Shown in pieces: positions 46,816 to 60,584 of a stretch of DNA of 64,000 nucleotides. Location: positions 17,501-81,500 of the forward strand of contig CAXKVR010000098.1 of assembly GCA_964058845.1 (NCBI GenBank). Direction: 5' to 3'. Each line of letters opens with the position of its first letter. Position 1 is the stretch's first letter. Both the position numbers and the translations under genes were made by a program. The DNA is from Carex sylvatica (Eukaryota; Streptophyta; Magnoliopsida; Poales; Cyperaceae). The notes beneath the pieces were generated by a model. That model was not told the DNA's origin. It did not search any database and worked only from the letters and a program-made list of their open reading frames with translations.

Positions 46816-48389
46816 AAGTGGATATACTCAAAAATGTGATTTTCAGAAAACCAGAGACCTCCCTTCATATTTCTAATTTCTGGCATGATTCAGAATGTAT
46901 TAAATAATGGTTTAATGACATTTAAAACCTTTAATTTTCCTTTCTTTATTACTAGTACTTGAAACAATGGCCATATGCCCCTTTAAAATCTGTTTTGATA
47001 CCTACTAGGCCCTTGTACAAGTGTATAACACTCCTTGTTGACCTCTGGCATATGACTAAGTCCAAATATAATGGTGTAATGCATGATAAGCATTACTGGT
47101 GCAATGAAAAGCACAAAAGAGCCTTATTTGACCTCTGCTGACAAAACAATAAGTCTGGACCAGTAAAAGGACCAAATTATAAAATAGATTTCATTGCTCT
47201 GTAGAGAATTTAAAAACACATGAAATGGACATTAATTTCATAATTTTTGGATTTTTCTACAATTAGTTATGATTTTTCAAAGTTCAGTATTTAAAAAAAT
47301 GAAATTCTGAAGTTAAATATGCATGTTTTGACCTTTTATACCCCTGAATTTCATGAAATTGTTATAAATGGAAATAAAATTCCTAAAATGGTAAAAATTG
47401 GCATACAAGCCTCTTATATATGCCTCTTTGATCTTATAAAAATAAATTCCTTTATCATGTACAAATTTCTTTAGAATTCAGGTCAGAGAAAAATATGAAA
47501 TATGTGCTTTTATGCATTACACTTGAGCAGAACAAAACTCATTCCAAATTGAGTCTTCTGCAAACTTAAAAATTCATTGAAATAGTCCAAATGACTCTTT
47601 TGAATGATGAGATCAACTTCAAACCCTCTATACCGGCCATCGGTACCAATACTTGGTACTGAAGTACTTGAAAATCTCAAATCATTAGCATACCTTAATT
47701 AAAATCTAAATTGATGCTCTTGATGTCTTCCATGACTCTATATAAGGTCAAATGACTAAATTCTTGAAGTAAATGATGATTAAACCAATTAAAATCGACT
47801 CAAAGCTCAAACATTACTGATAGGTACTGTTCATGCCGTTACCGCTGATTCCAATGGTCACCAGCAACCGATAATGATTCCAATGTATTTCTGAAACTGC
47901 CACATCACAGTCATGTCCTCGGCCGGTGCAGCCATGACCGGAGCCATCCGGAACCATTCTTGTCAGAGCTAACCCCAACCCTTATCGGGTTTACATGATT
48001 CTTGACAAACCCATTTGATCCAATGAACGAGATTCATACCAAATCCAACGTTTCTTGACATGTAGACCCCATTTGTCATTTGTTTAATTAATTAAAATGA
48101 TCCAATGCAAATCTTAAAGCCCAAATGAGTGGCATCCAAACCCTGTGTACTAATTAATGTTCCAGTGCACTCATTAAAGGCCCAAAAGCCCAATCTCAAA
48201 GCCCATCCGATCAAATCATCTCTGTACAAATCTTGAAGCCCATCTAACATAAATCTAAGGCATGGTGCACTTATTGATGACTCAGTGCCCATCTTAAAGG
48301 CCCAAATCCAAATCTTAAGAGGTCAGCACCAATCTCAAAGCCCATAAATAATTAAATGATACCCTTTTTCATATAAACCCTTTTTCATA

Positions 48390-51300
48390 TCTCTTGGTTC
48401 ACCCTTGCGACGTATTTACGTTCATGATCGGTTCATCGGGGTTTTATTATTTTCGATTGTGGGGACGTTTAACTCCAGACGGGCGCAAGCCCCCACCGTT
48501 AATTACATCAGAAAGACCTTTCGAGTCAAGCTGAATACCTCGTTCATTCCGAAATTTGTGCATATTGATTGTGAACTGAGTAATGGGGCTTAGAAGGGGC
48601 TCAGTATCATTTTTTTTTGTTATATGGTTGGTTCTCGTTTATTTTGGTCATTTATGTTGTCATTTATCATGATGTTTGCATGAAGAGGGGTATTTTGGTT
48701 ATTTTATAGTGTTGTGAAATTTTGTATGTGTTGTCATTTTGATTATGATATGAGATGCATAATGTCTTTTGGGAATTTTATGATTTTATTATGAAATTAT
48801 GACATTTTAATTATGAGAAGGGCATTTTGGTCATTTTGGATTATGGTTGAAGTTTGAAATATTTGGATTTGATTTAGAATGACAGAGAATTCAATTTGGG
48901 TTCATTTGGAGTTGGTTTGGGTCAATTTGGACTTGATATGAATAAGTTATGAACCAAAAGGACCTATTTGTAAACATGTTTATCTTTTCAAGCACATGTT
49001 TGTAAAAGAATTTTTATTAATTTGATTTTATTTAAGCTGAGAGTGAATATGGGCCCTGAGATCAGTTCTGGGCTTTGAGATTTGAATTATCATGTTATTA
49101 ATAACAGTGCAGACATTGGATCAAACTTTTGGGTTTTTTTTGAAGATTCACATTGGGCTTTGAGATTCGGTTAAACAGGATTATTATTAACCCGCCAAGT
49201 GGGGCCCATGATACAGGAGGCCGTTAATTCATGAGATTATTTAGGGCCTTTGGATGAGATATATGCATCAAGATCCGTGTTTTTAATTTAAATTTCATTT
49301 AGCGCCTATCTTATCGCATAAATATCCGTGCGGGTTCTGATGAACTTAATTCGCACGGGACACGTCCAGTCCCGACTAGGGCTCATCTCTCCGGTGGTAC
49401 TCCGGCCATGACAGACTTCCGGCCGCTGCAGTTCTCATCGCCTTGGTCTCAGGAACACGTTGAGCCACTTGTCGGTGAAGGTCGGTCACTGGAAAAGATG
49501 ATTCTTGGTTGAGCTTGACATCATCGGTACCGATAGGATTTAGTCTGATTTCCTTCAACACCTTCGCAATTTTCTTCAATCGAGTCGTTATTTGACATTA
49601 TTTGAGAGCATGAAAGCTCAGAGGAGCATCGGCTTAAGATTTGATCAAACATTAATCATGATTCGAATTTCATAACCTTGGTTCAATACTGAGCTGATAC
49701 CAACATGTGATACAGTGAGCTTGATTTGCAATTATGTGCTTCAAAGGGGTTGCATTACCCGACATATTGGAGACTTAGGAACATTTAACTTGGTCTTGAA
49801 GAGTCGGTTATGCATGATCACTTATAAAACATAATTTGGAGTTTTCTGAAATTTATATTTTTTTATTCAGAATTTCATGAGACATCTATAACTGATTTTA
49901 CAATTTTTTAGAATTTTACTTATATTTTTTAAAATATTTAATTCTGACAGCGAGGGCATCATAGTCCATGTATTGCAGAAATTTTATATTTAATTTGAAT
50001 TAATTTAAACATTTTATTTAGAACAAAATATAAACTCAAATGATGCAAATGAGATGTCCATTTTGATCAGCTTGGGATAATCTATCTATCTGTAAATTTT
50101 ATTTTGTACTTTAGTCCCTGTAAAATCATTAAAAAGGGAATGCGGCCAGCACAAGTTATATGCACTGTTTTCAATATTTTCCAGATTCGAATGTCCAACT
50201 TTGAAAATTCATTAAAAATCGAAATAAAATCATAAAAATGTAAAATTTATCTTGAACTTGTGTATTTTTGAGTCCTCTATATGATTATAATTTTATATTT
50301 ACATTTGAGTCCCTGTTTTGGTCCAGGCCTGCTGTTTTGTCAGCAGAGGTTAAATCAGCCTTTTTGACGACATTGTTTGTACCAGTGGTACATGTACCAC
50401 TAATGGCTGCTGAGTTCAAGTCATATGATACATAATTAACAATTTTCAAGTGTTTTAATCATGATTAAAGGGCTGGTGAGGGTTAGAACCATGTTCAAGG
50501 GTTTGAAAACCACTGTGACAGTACACATGAGAATCAAATCAAAACATCGAGATTCAATATTCAACAATCTTAAAGCATTTTGAAGGGACTGTCAAAGCCA
50601 AGATTTATGCAGAAAGGTCCCTGTTTTCTCAGAAAATCATGTCTACATGTTCTTTTTGTCAAGATTTGGACATTATCATTAGAATATCATGGTTTTAAGA
50701 GGATGAGTGACTTGATTCAGTATATACTGATGCCTACTCATATCTTTGAACTCTATTCTTCACTATAATTTGCATTAATTCACTTTTACCCCTTTGCTTT
50801 ATGCAATCTAGTGCATATGGCTTGTCCTTATGCCTTGCATTAGGATTTAAAGCTTATCAATACACATCATATGTCCATTCAATCAAAGAAATAGTAAGGA
50901 AGCCAGCTGGCTTAACCTCATTATTTCTGTTTTATTGTTTTCCATTTTTTTATGTTTTATCCTTTAATTCCTTTGATCAAATGACTTCTATTAATCCAAT
51001 GTAAAGAGAAGCCAGCTGGCTCAACTCTCAGATTATCATGATTTCCATCATTTAACTAGAAATTAAAGGACTTGTCTTAAAAGAAGATCAAAAAGAAAGA
51101 AAAGAAATCAGAAAATCAAGAAAGAAAAGAAAAGAAAAAGAAGAATGTTTTTTTGCACATTTCCATTTACTTCTATATATTTCTTTTTAATAAAATTTTG
51201 AAGTTAAGCATAACAGAGATGCAATTCCTATAATCTAAGCAAACTATGATGTTTTTATTATATTTTTACATGCTTTGTTAAAGGGCAAATAAAGAAAATA

Positions 51301-52730
51301 CATTCTATGAAGGTCATTAGGCTCATATGCTTCTAATCATCTTAAGATGATACTAAATATCATATAGCCTTCGCTATTCAAGAGCTCCAGATCAAGGGAA
51401 AGAAAAGAAGAAAGAAGAAAGAAAAAGAAATAACAAATATAAAAGAATCAAAATAGCAAAGAGAACAAAGCAAAAGAATATCCTCTTCAAGAAAATTTTA
51501 TTCACCAATGAAGGTTACATAACACAGCCCTCTCGGGCTTACATAATCTTTGCATCTTGTCCTATCTATTTGCTAGTTGAGAAAACAGAAGCTAAAAGCT
51601 TCTTTTAATTGGCTAAACTATAGAACTTGGAACCTTTTTATTGCAAAAGGATTTGACAGTAGTATAGGTGTCTATGGCTTTTAGATTTTTCAGAGGCGTG
51701 AGAAGAAGAGATAGAATGCTTTTGGAGGCTCTCTTTTTTCAGCAGCAAGGGGTCTTTATATAGCCACGAATTAGGGTATCAATAGGCATGGATTCATGTG
51801 TTGGCATCATCTGTATCGTCCATTTCGCATCTGATCGGACGGCTGTGGCTTGAGGCGCAGGAAGGAGCAGAGGGCATCTTTGGCAGGCCAGCTGTGTCCT
51901 TCATTTTGTTTCCATTCGGCTGATACGTTGGAGAGGAAGATACCTCTTCTCTGTGTGAGCATGGAGCGTCATAAGCCATGGGGTTGCCTAAGGATGGTCC
52001 TTCATGAACCGAGTGTACAGCTTGGAGTCAGCGTGAAGCGCGTGAGGTGCTTTCCATTTGAATTCAGCGAGCCTAGCTGATTGGTTTGAAGGGTGCGGGA
52101 CCCATATGTCAGTTTAAATGAGATACAAGGCAGCGCTATTTCTGGTCTTCAAAACTGCCGAAGCTTTAGAGATTATAAATTCAATTTCATTCGGCCCAAG
52201 CCCACTTCAATCAACTCACTTCGGCACAGCCCAATTATCTCAATCCCGTTATTTTTTTATCTCTATGCTGATTGGTTGAGGTTAAATCGGGCCTTGCTGG
52301 CTAGATTTAATGAGAGATATATATGACGCTATTTCATGTATCTCATTTTTTTTAGCTTTTCTCCATTCTCAAATTTAATTGGAGCTCTCCATTTCTTTTT
52401 ATTTCAACTAAACTCCAATGTTAAAGTTCACCAATCTTGTGCACCCAGTTGTTCAGGTTAAATGCTATGGGCACACCATGCCACGTGGCACCAATCAGAA
52501 TTTGCCATTTCAACATATTTTCAAAATTCCATAACTCTTCAACCATTTCGAGTTAGGAAGTGTGTAACATATCAAAATTCACAGTTTCACACGTAGAATA
52601 TTATCATGAATTCTAACATGCTATTATCCCATTCATCTTGGAGAGCCTTCATGTATTTTTGGTATTTCCCAAGCGTTTTAAAATTGACATTTCTCAGTCA
52701 TTTAATTTGACAACAATTTAGGGCACAACA
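48390..52730 (+). mobile_element. Long LTR copy C (plus)
   Basis: Follows copy A closely: GGTTCACCCTTGCGACG at 48400, the GC hairpin at about 48478, GGGCTTTGAGATTCGG at 49150, GAAGCCAGCTGGCTCAACTC at 51007, and CCACGTGGCACCAATCAG near 52482. It ends GGGCACAACA at 52730, the unmutated family terminus. Its first ~60-70 bases (TGTAGGTGG... in copy A) are missing. CATAT repeats on both sides (48369/48385 and 52731) may be remains of its TSD. Confidence 0.72.
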
Positions 52731-52785
52731 CATATACACTGTAAAAATCTGATCTCTCATTCAGGACAGCTCTTAGCCACCTACA

Positions 52786-53340
52786 GTTGGCTTAATTACT
52801 TAATACGTGGTGGAATTTCTGCCCTCTTAGGGTTCTAAACCTCAACTCTCATTTGTTGGTTTGAATAGCCTAAGTCACTTGTTTAGTCTACTAAATGTAT
52901 CATCCATCTCTCGACGCAAGGAAAATTTTGATAAATATTTCATTCTTTTACCGAATTCATGCCCTCATTTGTGGTGATTTTTCATTTTTTGCCCCCCAAG
53001 CTTGGAACAAGCTTAGGTTAGAAAGTTGTGGACCTCGTGTGTTAATATCATGCAAAATTCAATTTTTTTTTCTTTGTTTGTTGCTTTAAGTTAAATGACA
53101 CTTTAATCTTTATCCTTAGTATAAAACCGACTAGTTATAGGTGGTTAACCATACCCAACTGTTTTAATTCAAAAGTGTATTTTGCATACTTTTGGTTCAA
53201 CCCTTCCATGACACGAGCTCACACTTGTGATGTAAACTCGGTCACTTTATCGGGCAAACTAGCGGAGCAGTGTCAAAGACTCATTACCATAAGTATGTCA
53301 TGTCGCCGTAACATAGGTAAGCGGAGTCCTTATTTATTCT
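52786..53340 (-). mobile_element. LTR-like repeat, right part
   Basis: Continues the element interrupted at 44621: TTCTGCCCTCTTAGGGTTCTA, AACCTCAACTCTCATTTG and GTTTAGTCTACTAAATG correspond in order to 60850-60960. It decays after about 52920. An ORF at 52895-53089 is not supported. Confidence 0.6.
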
Positions 53341-55059
53341 AAAAAAAATTCAATTTACTCATTTTTCAACAGTTTTGCAATGATATCATGAATACACACA
53401 TCCAAAGATATTCTTTCATACCGACGGATATTCCAATCTTTCTATTATTTAAAATTCCTAATTCTATATTTTAAAATGCACAATTCAGTTTCAAAATATT
53501 TTTTCGATACTCTTGTGCCATAAAATGTTGCTAAAATAAAAGTAACAATATTTTAATGATTGGAAAATATCAAGAATAGATGAAAGCTCTTTAAAATGAA
53601 TCAAGAGCAATCCATTAGAGTTCATATTATGATTTATTATGAGAAACCATGAATTTTGATATATCATGCACATTCTAACTCAAAATTATTGAAGAGTTAT
53701 GAGTTTTCAAAGAAATTGTTGACATGGCAGCCTCTGATTGGTGCCACGTGGCTCTGGGGGGTACCCATAGCAATAACCCTAGCCTATCTGTGTGCAATTT
53801 GGAGCACCAGATCAATACCATGAACCATAGGCCCACCAGTAAGTGAAACAATTGAAATTTCGCTGAATTAGGAATTTAGATGGACCTAGAGCACAAGGAA
53901 TGAACGTATGAACCAAACTGACAGCCAAATGGTTCATCATGCGCCAAAATCAGGCAAGCTTGAGGCTAATTAAAACCTCAGCGCTTCAGCGCAGTTCGAC
54001 CCCTTTAATGTGCTTACACCCGTTTCTCTATGCACCATGCACAAGCGTATACACAACTCATGTTACGCTGAGTTCAAGCAAGAGAAACAAAGGAGCGCAG
54101 AAAAGAGCTAGCATGTGGGTCCCATCCGACAGCCTCTCCTCTCCTCCTTCGGTGATGGAGATCTTCGGCTCAGGTGGAAATGAAGCCGGAAAAGGAAAAT
54201 TAAAAAGCACAATAATGCTTCTTACCTCAAGGCGGCACCTCCTGAACAAACAATTTGGTGAGAAATGAAGCCCGATAAGCTGAATCTACTAAGGCACAGT
54301 AGCAGCTAAGGTTCAAATAAAATTGAAATTAAATACACAAAATCATGGATTCTCTGAATGATAGAGATGGTGTATGGGGATCGTGTGAGACCCTACAACC
54401 GAGTAATTGAAGTGTATTTAAGAGAATTGCTCAAATTGGGCTACTTGTGTACTGACAAGTCTGAAGGATAGGGCGCAGTACATCTGAAATAAAAATTGAA
54501 CATTGAAAGGGGTCTGACACCCGAATTAACCTCATGCACAGCTGTTATTACGCCTGTATATCAAGACAAAATAGAATAATCTTCCTCCTTTACCTGAGAA
54601 AGGGCATGACTCCAAATTATTCAATCTCAGCCCTTAAACCAAATTAAATTGAAGGATGTGATTGTGTTATGCTATGGATTGCCAGCATGGCTTTAATTGA
54701 TTGGATAATGCACCTGCAAGTGATGCCTAGAAGGCTGGAGCTCCAATCTGAACCATTAAAATGAAATTGAAGCAAATGAAGTATGTTGATGCATGCTAGC
54801 ATATGCTCAGCTAACCCTAGATCCCTCCATGCTCCAGAGGCTATATATACACATGAAATGAAGCTCAAATGGCACATGCACACATACACAGAAGCAAGTT
54901 GCAAGCATACACCATTCCAATAGATAAATATACACATATAGAGCTTTACCTCTCTTCTTCTCCATAGTTCATACCAAGCCTTATGCTTTTCTTCTATTTT
55001 CTCTAGTTGATAGGTATAACATAGCATAGAAGAAGCTTTAAAAGCTACATGATGTAAAT

Positions 55060-55241
55060 AAATAGTAAAACACTTAATAAATAGTAAACAAATTCAAAAA
55101 AATGTAAAATTTGGTCTCCAAGCAGATATTAATATGGAGAACAAGATGAACGGTTCGGATTGACGTTTTGGATTTTGAAATTTTAAATTTGGACCATAAG
55201 CACTTCGGGCCATATGCTTCCAAATGCACATTAGCCGCACT
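55060..55241. mobile_element. Half hairpin MITE, H1/H2 family
   Basis: ACTTAATAAATAGTAAACAA, TTTGGTCTCCAAGCAGATAT and CCAAATGCACATTAGCCGCAC match only the right arm of the hairpins at 41-908. The left arm and axis are missing. It is bordered by a long (TA)n(CATA)n tract. Confidence 0.8.
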
Positions 55242-55253
55242 ATATATACATAC

Positions 55254-55345
<92 letters not shown>

Positions 55346-55351
55346 GTATAT
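55242..55351. repeat. (TA)n / (CATA)n microsatellite
   Basis: About 110 bp of TA repeats with interspersed ACATA and GTATG units. Frames of poly-Tyr/Ile read from it are artefacts. Confidence 0.92.
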
Positions 55352-56762
55352 GCAAAATATAAAGATGTGATATGTATATTAGTTAATGAATAAGGATGTG
55401 ATAACTATTATGCATATATTTTCTTTATCTTCCTTTCTTCATTTCTTTTTTCTTAATTTTTTGATTTTCTTTTATTTTCTTTGATCTTCTTTTAAACCAA
55501 GTTCTTTAATCTTCAATTAAGTAATAAAGATCATGAGAATACAAGGGTTAAGTCGGCTGATTTCCCTTTCTATTTGAATGGTCAAAGTTACTTAATTAAA
55601 GATTAAGGAATAAAATAAAGAAATAGAAAATAATAAAATTGGGAATAGTAAAGTTAAACCGGCTGGTTTTTTTTACTATTTCTTTGATCAAATGGACCTA
55701 TAATGAGCATTGATAAGCTTAAACCCCAATGCAAGGCTAAAGACAAGCCATATGCACTAGATTGCATGAAGCAAGAGGGTAAAAGTAAATTAATGTGCAT
55801 ATAGTGAAGGATGGAATGCTAAGGCATGAGGAAGCCTCAATATGCAATGTGTTAAGTCACTCATGTCCTTAATATTATGATATCCTAATGATAATGTCCA
55901 AATCTTGATGAAAAGAACAAGAAAAAGTGATTTTTAAGAAGGCATGGGCCTATATGCAAAAGTGCAAGTTCTGACAGCCTATGTTCATGTGAAATAATGT
56001 TTCTTATAACTTGAAGATTTTGATTTTGATATTTTCCTTTGTTTAATGCCAATGCAATAGCCTTAAAACTCCTTAAAACCTGTTCTGGACTAAACCAGAA
56101 CTCATATCATGATCAAAGTACTTTATACCAGTCCCTGGTACCATGTCAAGCATAGACTCAGCCTTTAATCATGTATATAACTCAACTGGTAGAATGCAAT
56201 GTACCAAAAATGGTGAAATGTACTTTTCTGACAAATTTGATAATTCTGATAAACATAAGGACTGAAATGAAAATTGGATTTTACAATTAGATAAAGGACT
56301 CAGAGACACATAAAATAGATACAAACTTTACATTTTTAGGATTTTTCTACAAATTTCTATGAATTTCCAAAGTTCAGACTTTAAAAATAAAAATCCTTAA
56401 AAATAGAAATAAAATCCATAAAATGGTAAAATTTGGCACATAGGTTCCTAACAAGATCCTCTTTGATTTTGTAAATTAAAATTTAAACTCATGTACAAAA
56501 TTCATGAGTAAGGGGATTAAACAAATCTAAAGGCATAGGGTCATATGACCTAAATTCCATCAGAATCCCATTCAAGCTAAATTAAAGCTTCTGCAATCAT
56601 CCAACACCTCTGAAATGGTCTAAATGATTCCTTTGAATGCTTAATTTGATTACAATCCCTCTTAAATGATCATTGGTACCAAACAGGTACTGTAACCGAG
56701 TTCAGGGAATCCAAATTATGTTTATAACTTCTTTGGATGAGAAATTAACATCTCCAATGCGC

Positions 56763-59700
56763 TCAAAGATGGGTCCGACCGATTTTGGACCCAACTTGCA
56801 GAGTCATGCCTGTAGGTCTGAGCTCGCCTACTCCCATGCGCTCAAAGATAGTGCATGGCATGAGACCCACGCTCGTCCCTAAGTCACATAGAGCTTGCTT
56901 GATGGTAGCTTTCCTGATTTTGCAAGGAATAAAGAATTTACCAGGGTCCTCTAGTTTGGGTGGGAGCTTGTTACTTAATATTGCGCTGCACTGCTCTGTG
57001 AGTTTTACCTTCTCATTTCCTCCCAAGCTGCGCTTGTTCTTGAGGTTGTCCTTGAGGAACTTGGCGTAGGTTGGTATTTGGGTCAAGGCATCGGTGAAGG
57101 GGATTGTGATGTGCAGTTGCTTGAGCACTTGAAAGAACTTGGCGAATTGCTTGTTGAGTCTGTACTTGGCTAGCCTCTGGGGAAATGGAATAGGTGGTTG
57201 GTAGAGTGGTGGCTTCTCGGCCCCCTTTCTTCTCTGGTTGTCAGCCTCATTCTGCAAGACTCATGTACCATCTGCATGGTCTGTGTGCACAGTAGTCTTA
57301 GTTGGTCATGTGGGTTCTGCACGGTCAAGGTGTTCATTGACAGGTGGCGTCTGCACGGTCCATGTGCATTGGCGCCGGGATGGCAGGTCCCTGATATTGA
57401 GTCCCACTTCGCAGTGTGATGGCTTTGACCTCTCCTCTGGGGTTGAGCTATGGTTGACTGGGCAGCCTTACAGGTTGTTGTTAGCTAGAGGTGGTTTGGT
57501 GGCTCAAATGAGTTTCCATCACCTTATTCTGGGCGGCTAAACTGGCAAACTGGGCATTGATCCCTTGCATCTGCTCGAACATCATCTGATTCATCTTTCC
57601 TTACTTGTGCATGAATTCGCTCACAATGGGAGCAATGTACGGCTTGGGTGGATCGGATTGAAATGCGCGGTTGTTCGAGTTATTGAATGAAGCATTGTGG
57701 TAGAAGTTTCGGTTGTTGCCGCTCAAGGGATTGTTGAATAGTGGTCTCAGAAAGTGGAATGATTCATTGTTGAGATAGTTTACTTGCTTGGGTTCTTCAT
57801 CCCTTTGCGCCAGTGGACAAGGCTCGTAAGAGTGCTATTTGTCTCTACACATGACACATGGCTGTGGTTGATGGTTGCCGACTGCCTTCACGCTCATCTT
57901 ATCGAATGCCTTCTGCATCACCTTAATTTTGGCAGTGAGCGCTATGATCTGATCAACCTCGTATCGGCTGCCTCCTCCAGCTCGAGAATTCTCAAGGCTG
58001 AACCACAATTGGTTTGTAGCCATGTTGTCAATCAAATCCATGGCGTCTTGGGCTTCTCTGTCCATCAGAGCTCCACCTGCAACGGAATCAATAGAGGTAC
58101 GAGTACTATCATAAAAGGTCTAAATAAGCAACCAGTCAGGTATACCATGGTGTGCATACGAGTACTGTAATTCCCTGAACCTTTCTCGTGCCTCATTCAA
58201 GGGTTCATCAGGCCTTTGCCTAAAGCTGGTCAGTTGGGTCCTAACCTTAGCAGTTCTTTTATGAGGAAAAATATGGTCAAAAACAGTTCTGATAATTCCC
58301 TCCAAGTGTTAATCGAATTCCTTAGTAAAGACCCAACCATTTTTTGGCCTTTGATATATCGCAAACTTATCTATATTCCGACCTGCATTTTGTACCCAAA
58401 CCTGTGTTTAAATCATTTAATCAGTCGTATTTTATTGAAATATCTATAGAATATGGTATTGCTGCAAGTTTGTTCTTATTTTGCAGGAATAAGATGAAAT
58501 CGAGGAGAATATGAAATTTGAGAAGTATTTACGCGACCCGTATATCACCTTGTGCGGGTCGTATCAACCTCGACTCGACCACAGACACGACTGCTGACTC
58601 GACTCCAGAAGAGACATAGGCATATAGCCCGTATAGGATTTTATACGGGTCGTATCAGACAAATTCGAAAATAGATCCAGAAATTGGAAACAAGACCAAT
58701 TGAAGGAAGATCGACCAAAACAATGCTGAAATTTCAGCATCCGAACTTAAAACAGTCATATATTTTGACTCGTAGCTCTGTTTTGAGTGTATGACCACTT
58801 TTCAGAAAACTTGCGAGAAGATATACAATCTGAGAATAAGAGGTATTTTTGGAAATTATGTACGGTCCATGTCAATTTTGATATGGGTCGTGTCAATTCT
58901 GATACGTGTCGTGTCAGACAAAATATGGTAAGAAATCTGGAATTTTGGAAAGAAGTCTGAAGGAAGGAAATTCGGCCAGAGACCATATAAATGAGATTTC
59001 TTGCACCAGAGAGGTAATTCTGGAGCAGAGAAGCATTTCTAGGATTTTGGATTGACGGCTATTGCTTGGAGACGAAGTTGAGAAGCAAAAGACACGAGTT
59101 TTGTTGTGGATCTTCATTGTACTTTGGGTTTTAGAATGAATTTTTATTCTTTTATGTTTGTATTATGTTTTAGTACTATGTTTGAGTAGTTTTATTTGTT
59201 TCTAGGGTTAAGATATAATCGAATATTTTGTTTTGCATCTAGTTATTGGATTTTTACGTTGAAATTTATGTTTGCTTGATTGCGATTGATTTTAATTGCT
59301 TAGTTTGAATTATTTGATTTTTATTGATTTTACCACTAGATGCATGATCACATCTAAAAGGTACTGTGTTCATTACCATATCTCAATCAAACTAAGTACT
59401 TGAGGTAGGATTAGTGATCCGAAAGGTGAAATATTTCCTCTTATCGACGGATAAGAGGTTATCTTTAGTATTCTAAACAAGTAACTAGGTTACTCGTACT
59501 AATATACGACAGTTGAGGTTTAGAGCCCAAAGAGGGTAGATATTGCAATTTCATACCGAGTTAATGAACCAACATACGACAGTTGAGGTTTAGAAACATT
59601 AGGTCTGGTCAGTTGAACCCTACACAAAGGAACCACGCAAAGAAACAGTAACTGGTGCATTAACTTGAAGTCCACACGACCCGTGCATGACAATACATGA

Positions 59701-60495
59701 CCCATGTAACCTGATACAACTCGTGTAGGAAACTACACGGTCCGTGTCAGGGACTGAGAGACAGAACTGAGATAAGTCTGAAACCCTGGAAACGCCTTTT
59801 ATTATTGATTTAAACCAAGTTTATTTACTTCTTTTCATTTAATTACTGTCATTGAACTAATTAGGAACTTAAATATCAATAACTAATATTTTCTCACTTC
59901 TAGTCTTTAACTGATTTAAGTAGAGTCCGGTTTAGATTTGAACCGTCCCTGTGATCGAAACTTAGTACCATACTCTTTTGTGTGAACAGTCTTATCCCTA
60001 AGAGTAAAAGGAAACAATGCAAGTCTAATATAATCAGTTGTTGCACTATTTGTTCTAATGGTAGTGCAACACTCAAGAAAAGTTTGGAGGTGAGCGTGTG
60101 TATCCTCATGATCCAAGCCATGAAAAGTGTTCTGCTGCACGATGTTAACAACACCGGGATTGAAGTTCGGTTGGTATCCGACAATCCTTGGCAGCCTGAT
60201 TGCTCATCTCACGTCTCCGGCTCTTGGCACGTTGAATTCTCGCAAAGTCCTCAGGATAAAGTCAGTCATTTCATCATCTGAGTTGTGGAGATTGCCCAGG
60301 TCATCTGCCCTTTCATCCCCGTGGTTACTCATCTCTACTCTGCTCAGATGGTTTAAGTACATGGACTGTGTCAAGAGGTGGTTGAGCAAAAACAGTTGGA
60401 TCTGGAGGAGCTTCCGTGTTTGAAAGTAGTCCTTTGCTCCTCAGCTGGTAGTCACCCTTGGGTGGTGGTACGAATGCCAGCTTGTTCCTGTAGAA
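56763..60495 (-). pseudogene. Athila-type Ty3/gypsy gag-protease remnant
   Basis: Minus strand. Pieces in order: NKLAFVPPPKGDYQLRSKGL (60490); MSNHGDERADDLGNL... with TGA near 60200; NTFHGLDHEDTHAHLQTFLE and IRLALFPFTLRDK (to 59991); [insertion 58371-59990]; KWLGSLLRNSINTWREL in a shifted frame, then KRTAKVRTQLTSFRQRPDEP and ARERFRELQYSYAHHGIPDW (58305-58120); MDLIDNMATNQLWFSLE; a CVMCRDK knuckle remnant (about 57850); finally PFPQRLAKYRLNKQFAKFFQ, LTEQCSAILSNKLPPKLEDP and ALCDLGTSVGLMPCTIF (57257-56763), the Athila gag-protease join with DLGTS as the protease site. Several frame changes and stops make it non-coding. No RT or integrase follows; it abuts long LTR copy D. Confidence 0.85.
58371..59990. 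mobile_element. 1620-bp insertion in the Athila gag, solo-LTR-like
   Basis: It sits exactly between gag codons ...SLRDK-type and ...KKWL. CTTAT is duplicated at 58366-58370 and 59991-59995. Its right end carries GAACCGTCCCTGTGATCG, usual for gypsy LTR ends, and it holds many ATACGGGTCGTATC and ACACGGTCCGTGT motifs. It is non-coding. The termini (CTATATTC...GAACAGT) are not the usual TG...CA, but the sister copy also ends GAATATAG. Confidence 0.75.
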
Positions 60496-60584
60496 AGAGA
60501 AAAATAAAAGAAAAAGATACAAACTAAAATCTAGAGTTAAATAAAATAAACTACACCTTTTAAACCTTAGTTACACCTTTTGAT

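Larger units (their letters stand above)
44622..52785 (-). mobile_element. Long LTR copy B (minus) with copy C inserted: 8-kb inverted repeat
   Basis: The right end, read on the minus strand, is TGTAGGTGGCTAAGAGCTG, the same start as copy A. The left end is TGTTCTACCCTAAATAG, the complement of the family's 3' end. The flanks TTTGG (44617-44621) and GTTGG (52786-52790) are an imperfect TSD; the uninterrupted relative at 60.8 kb reads GTTGG once. Only 55 bp inside the 5' end (52730) the sequence switches to copy C in plus orientation. B (about 44.6-48.37 kb) and C (about 48.39-52.73 kb) thus face head to head. B lacks roughly its first 0.9 kb, apparently lost at the B/C junction. There is no coding sequence. 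Confidence 0.78.
53511..56757 (-). mobile_element. Long LTR copy D (minus), 5'-truncated
   Basis: The left end TTGTGCCATAAAATG is the complement of the family 3' end. The series GGTGCCACGTGGCTCTG (53740), the CAGCCAAATGGTTCATCATG region (53925) and ACCGGCTGGTTTTTTTTAC (55660) runs in the minus direction, as in copy B. At about 56757 it meets Athila sequence and its first part is absent. A (TA)n tract with half of a hairpin MITE lies inside (55060-55345). Confidence 0.7.

Noticed and set aside
53188..53340. Possible start of another long LTR copy (GGTTCAACCCTTCC, TTGTGATGTAAACTCGG)
   Set aside because: Only short, scattered resemblance to the 35.5 and 48.4 kb blocks; no GC hairpin follows.
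55074..55355. Minus-strand frame of 93 codons
   Set aside because: Made of (TA)n and half a MITE arm.
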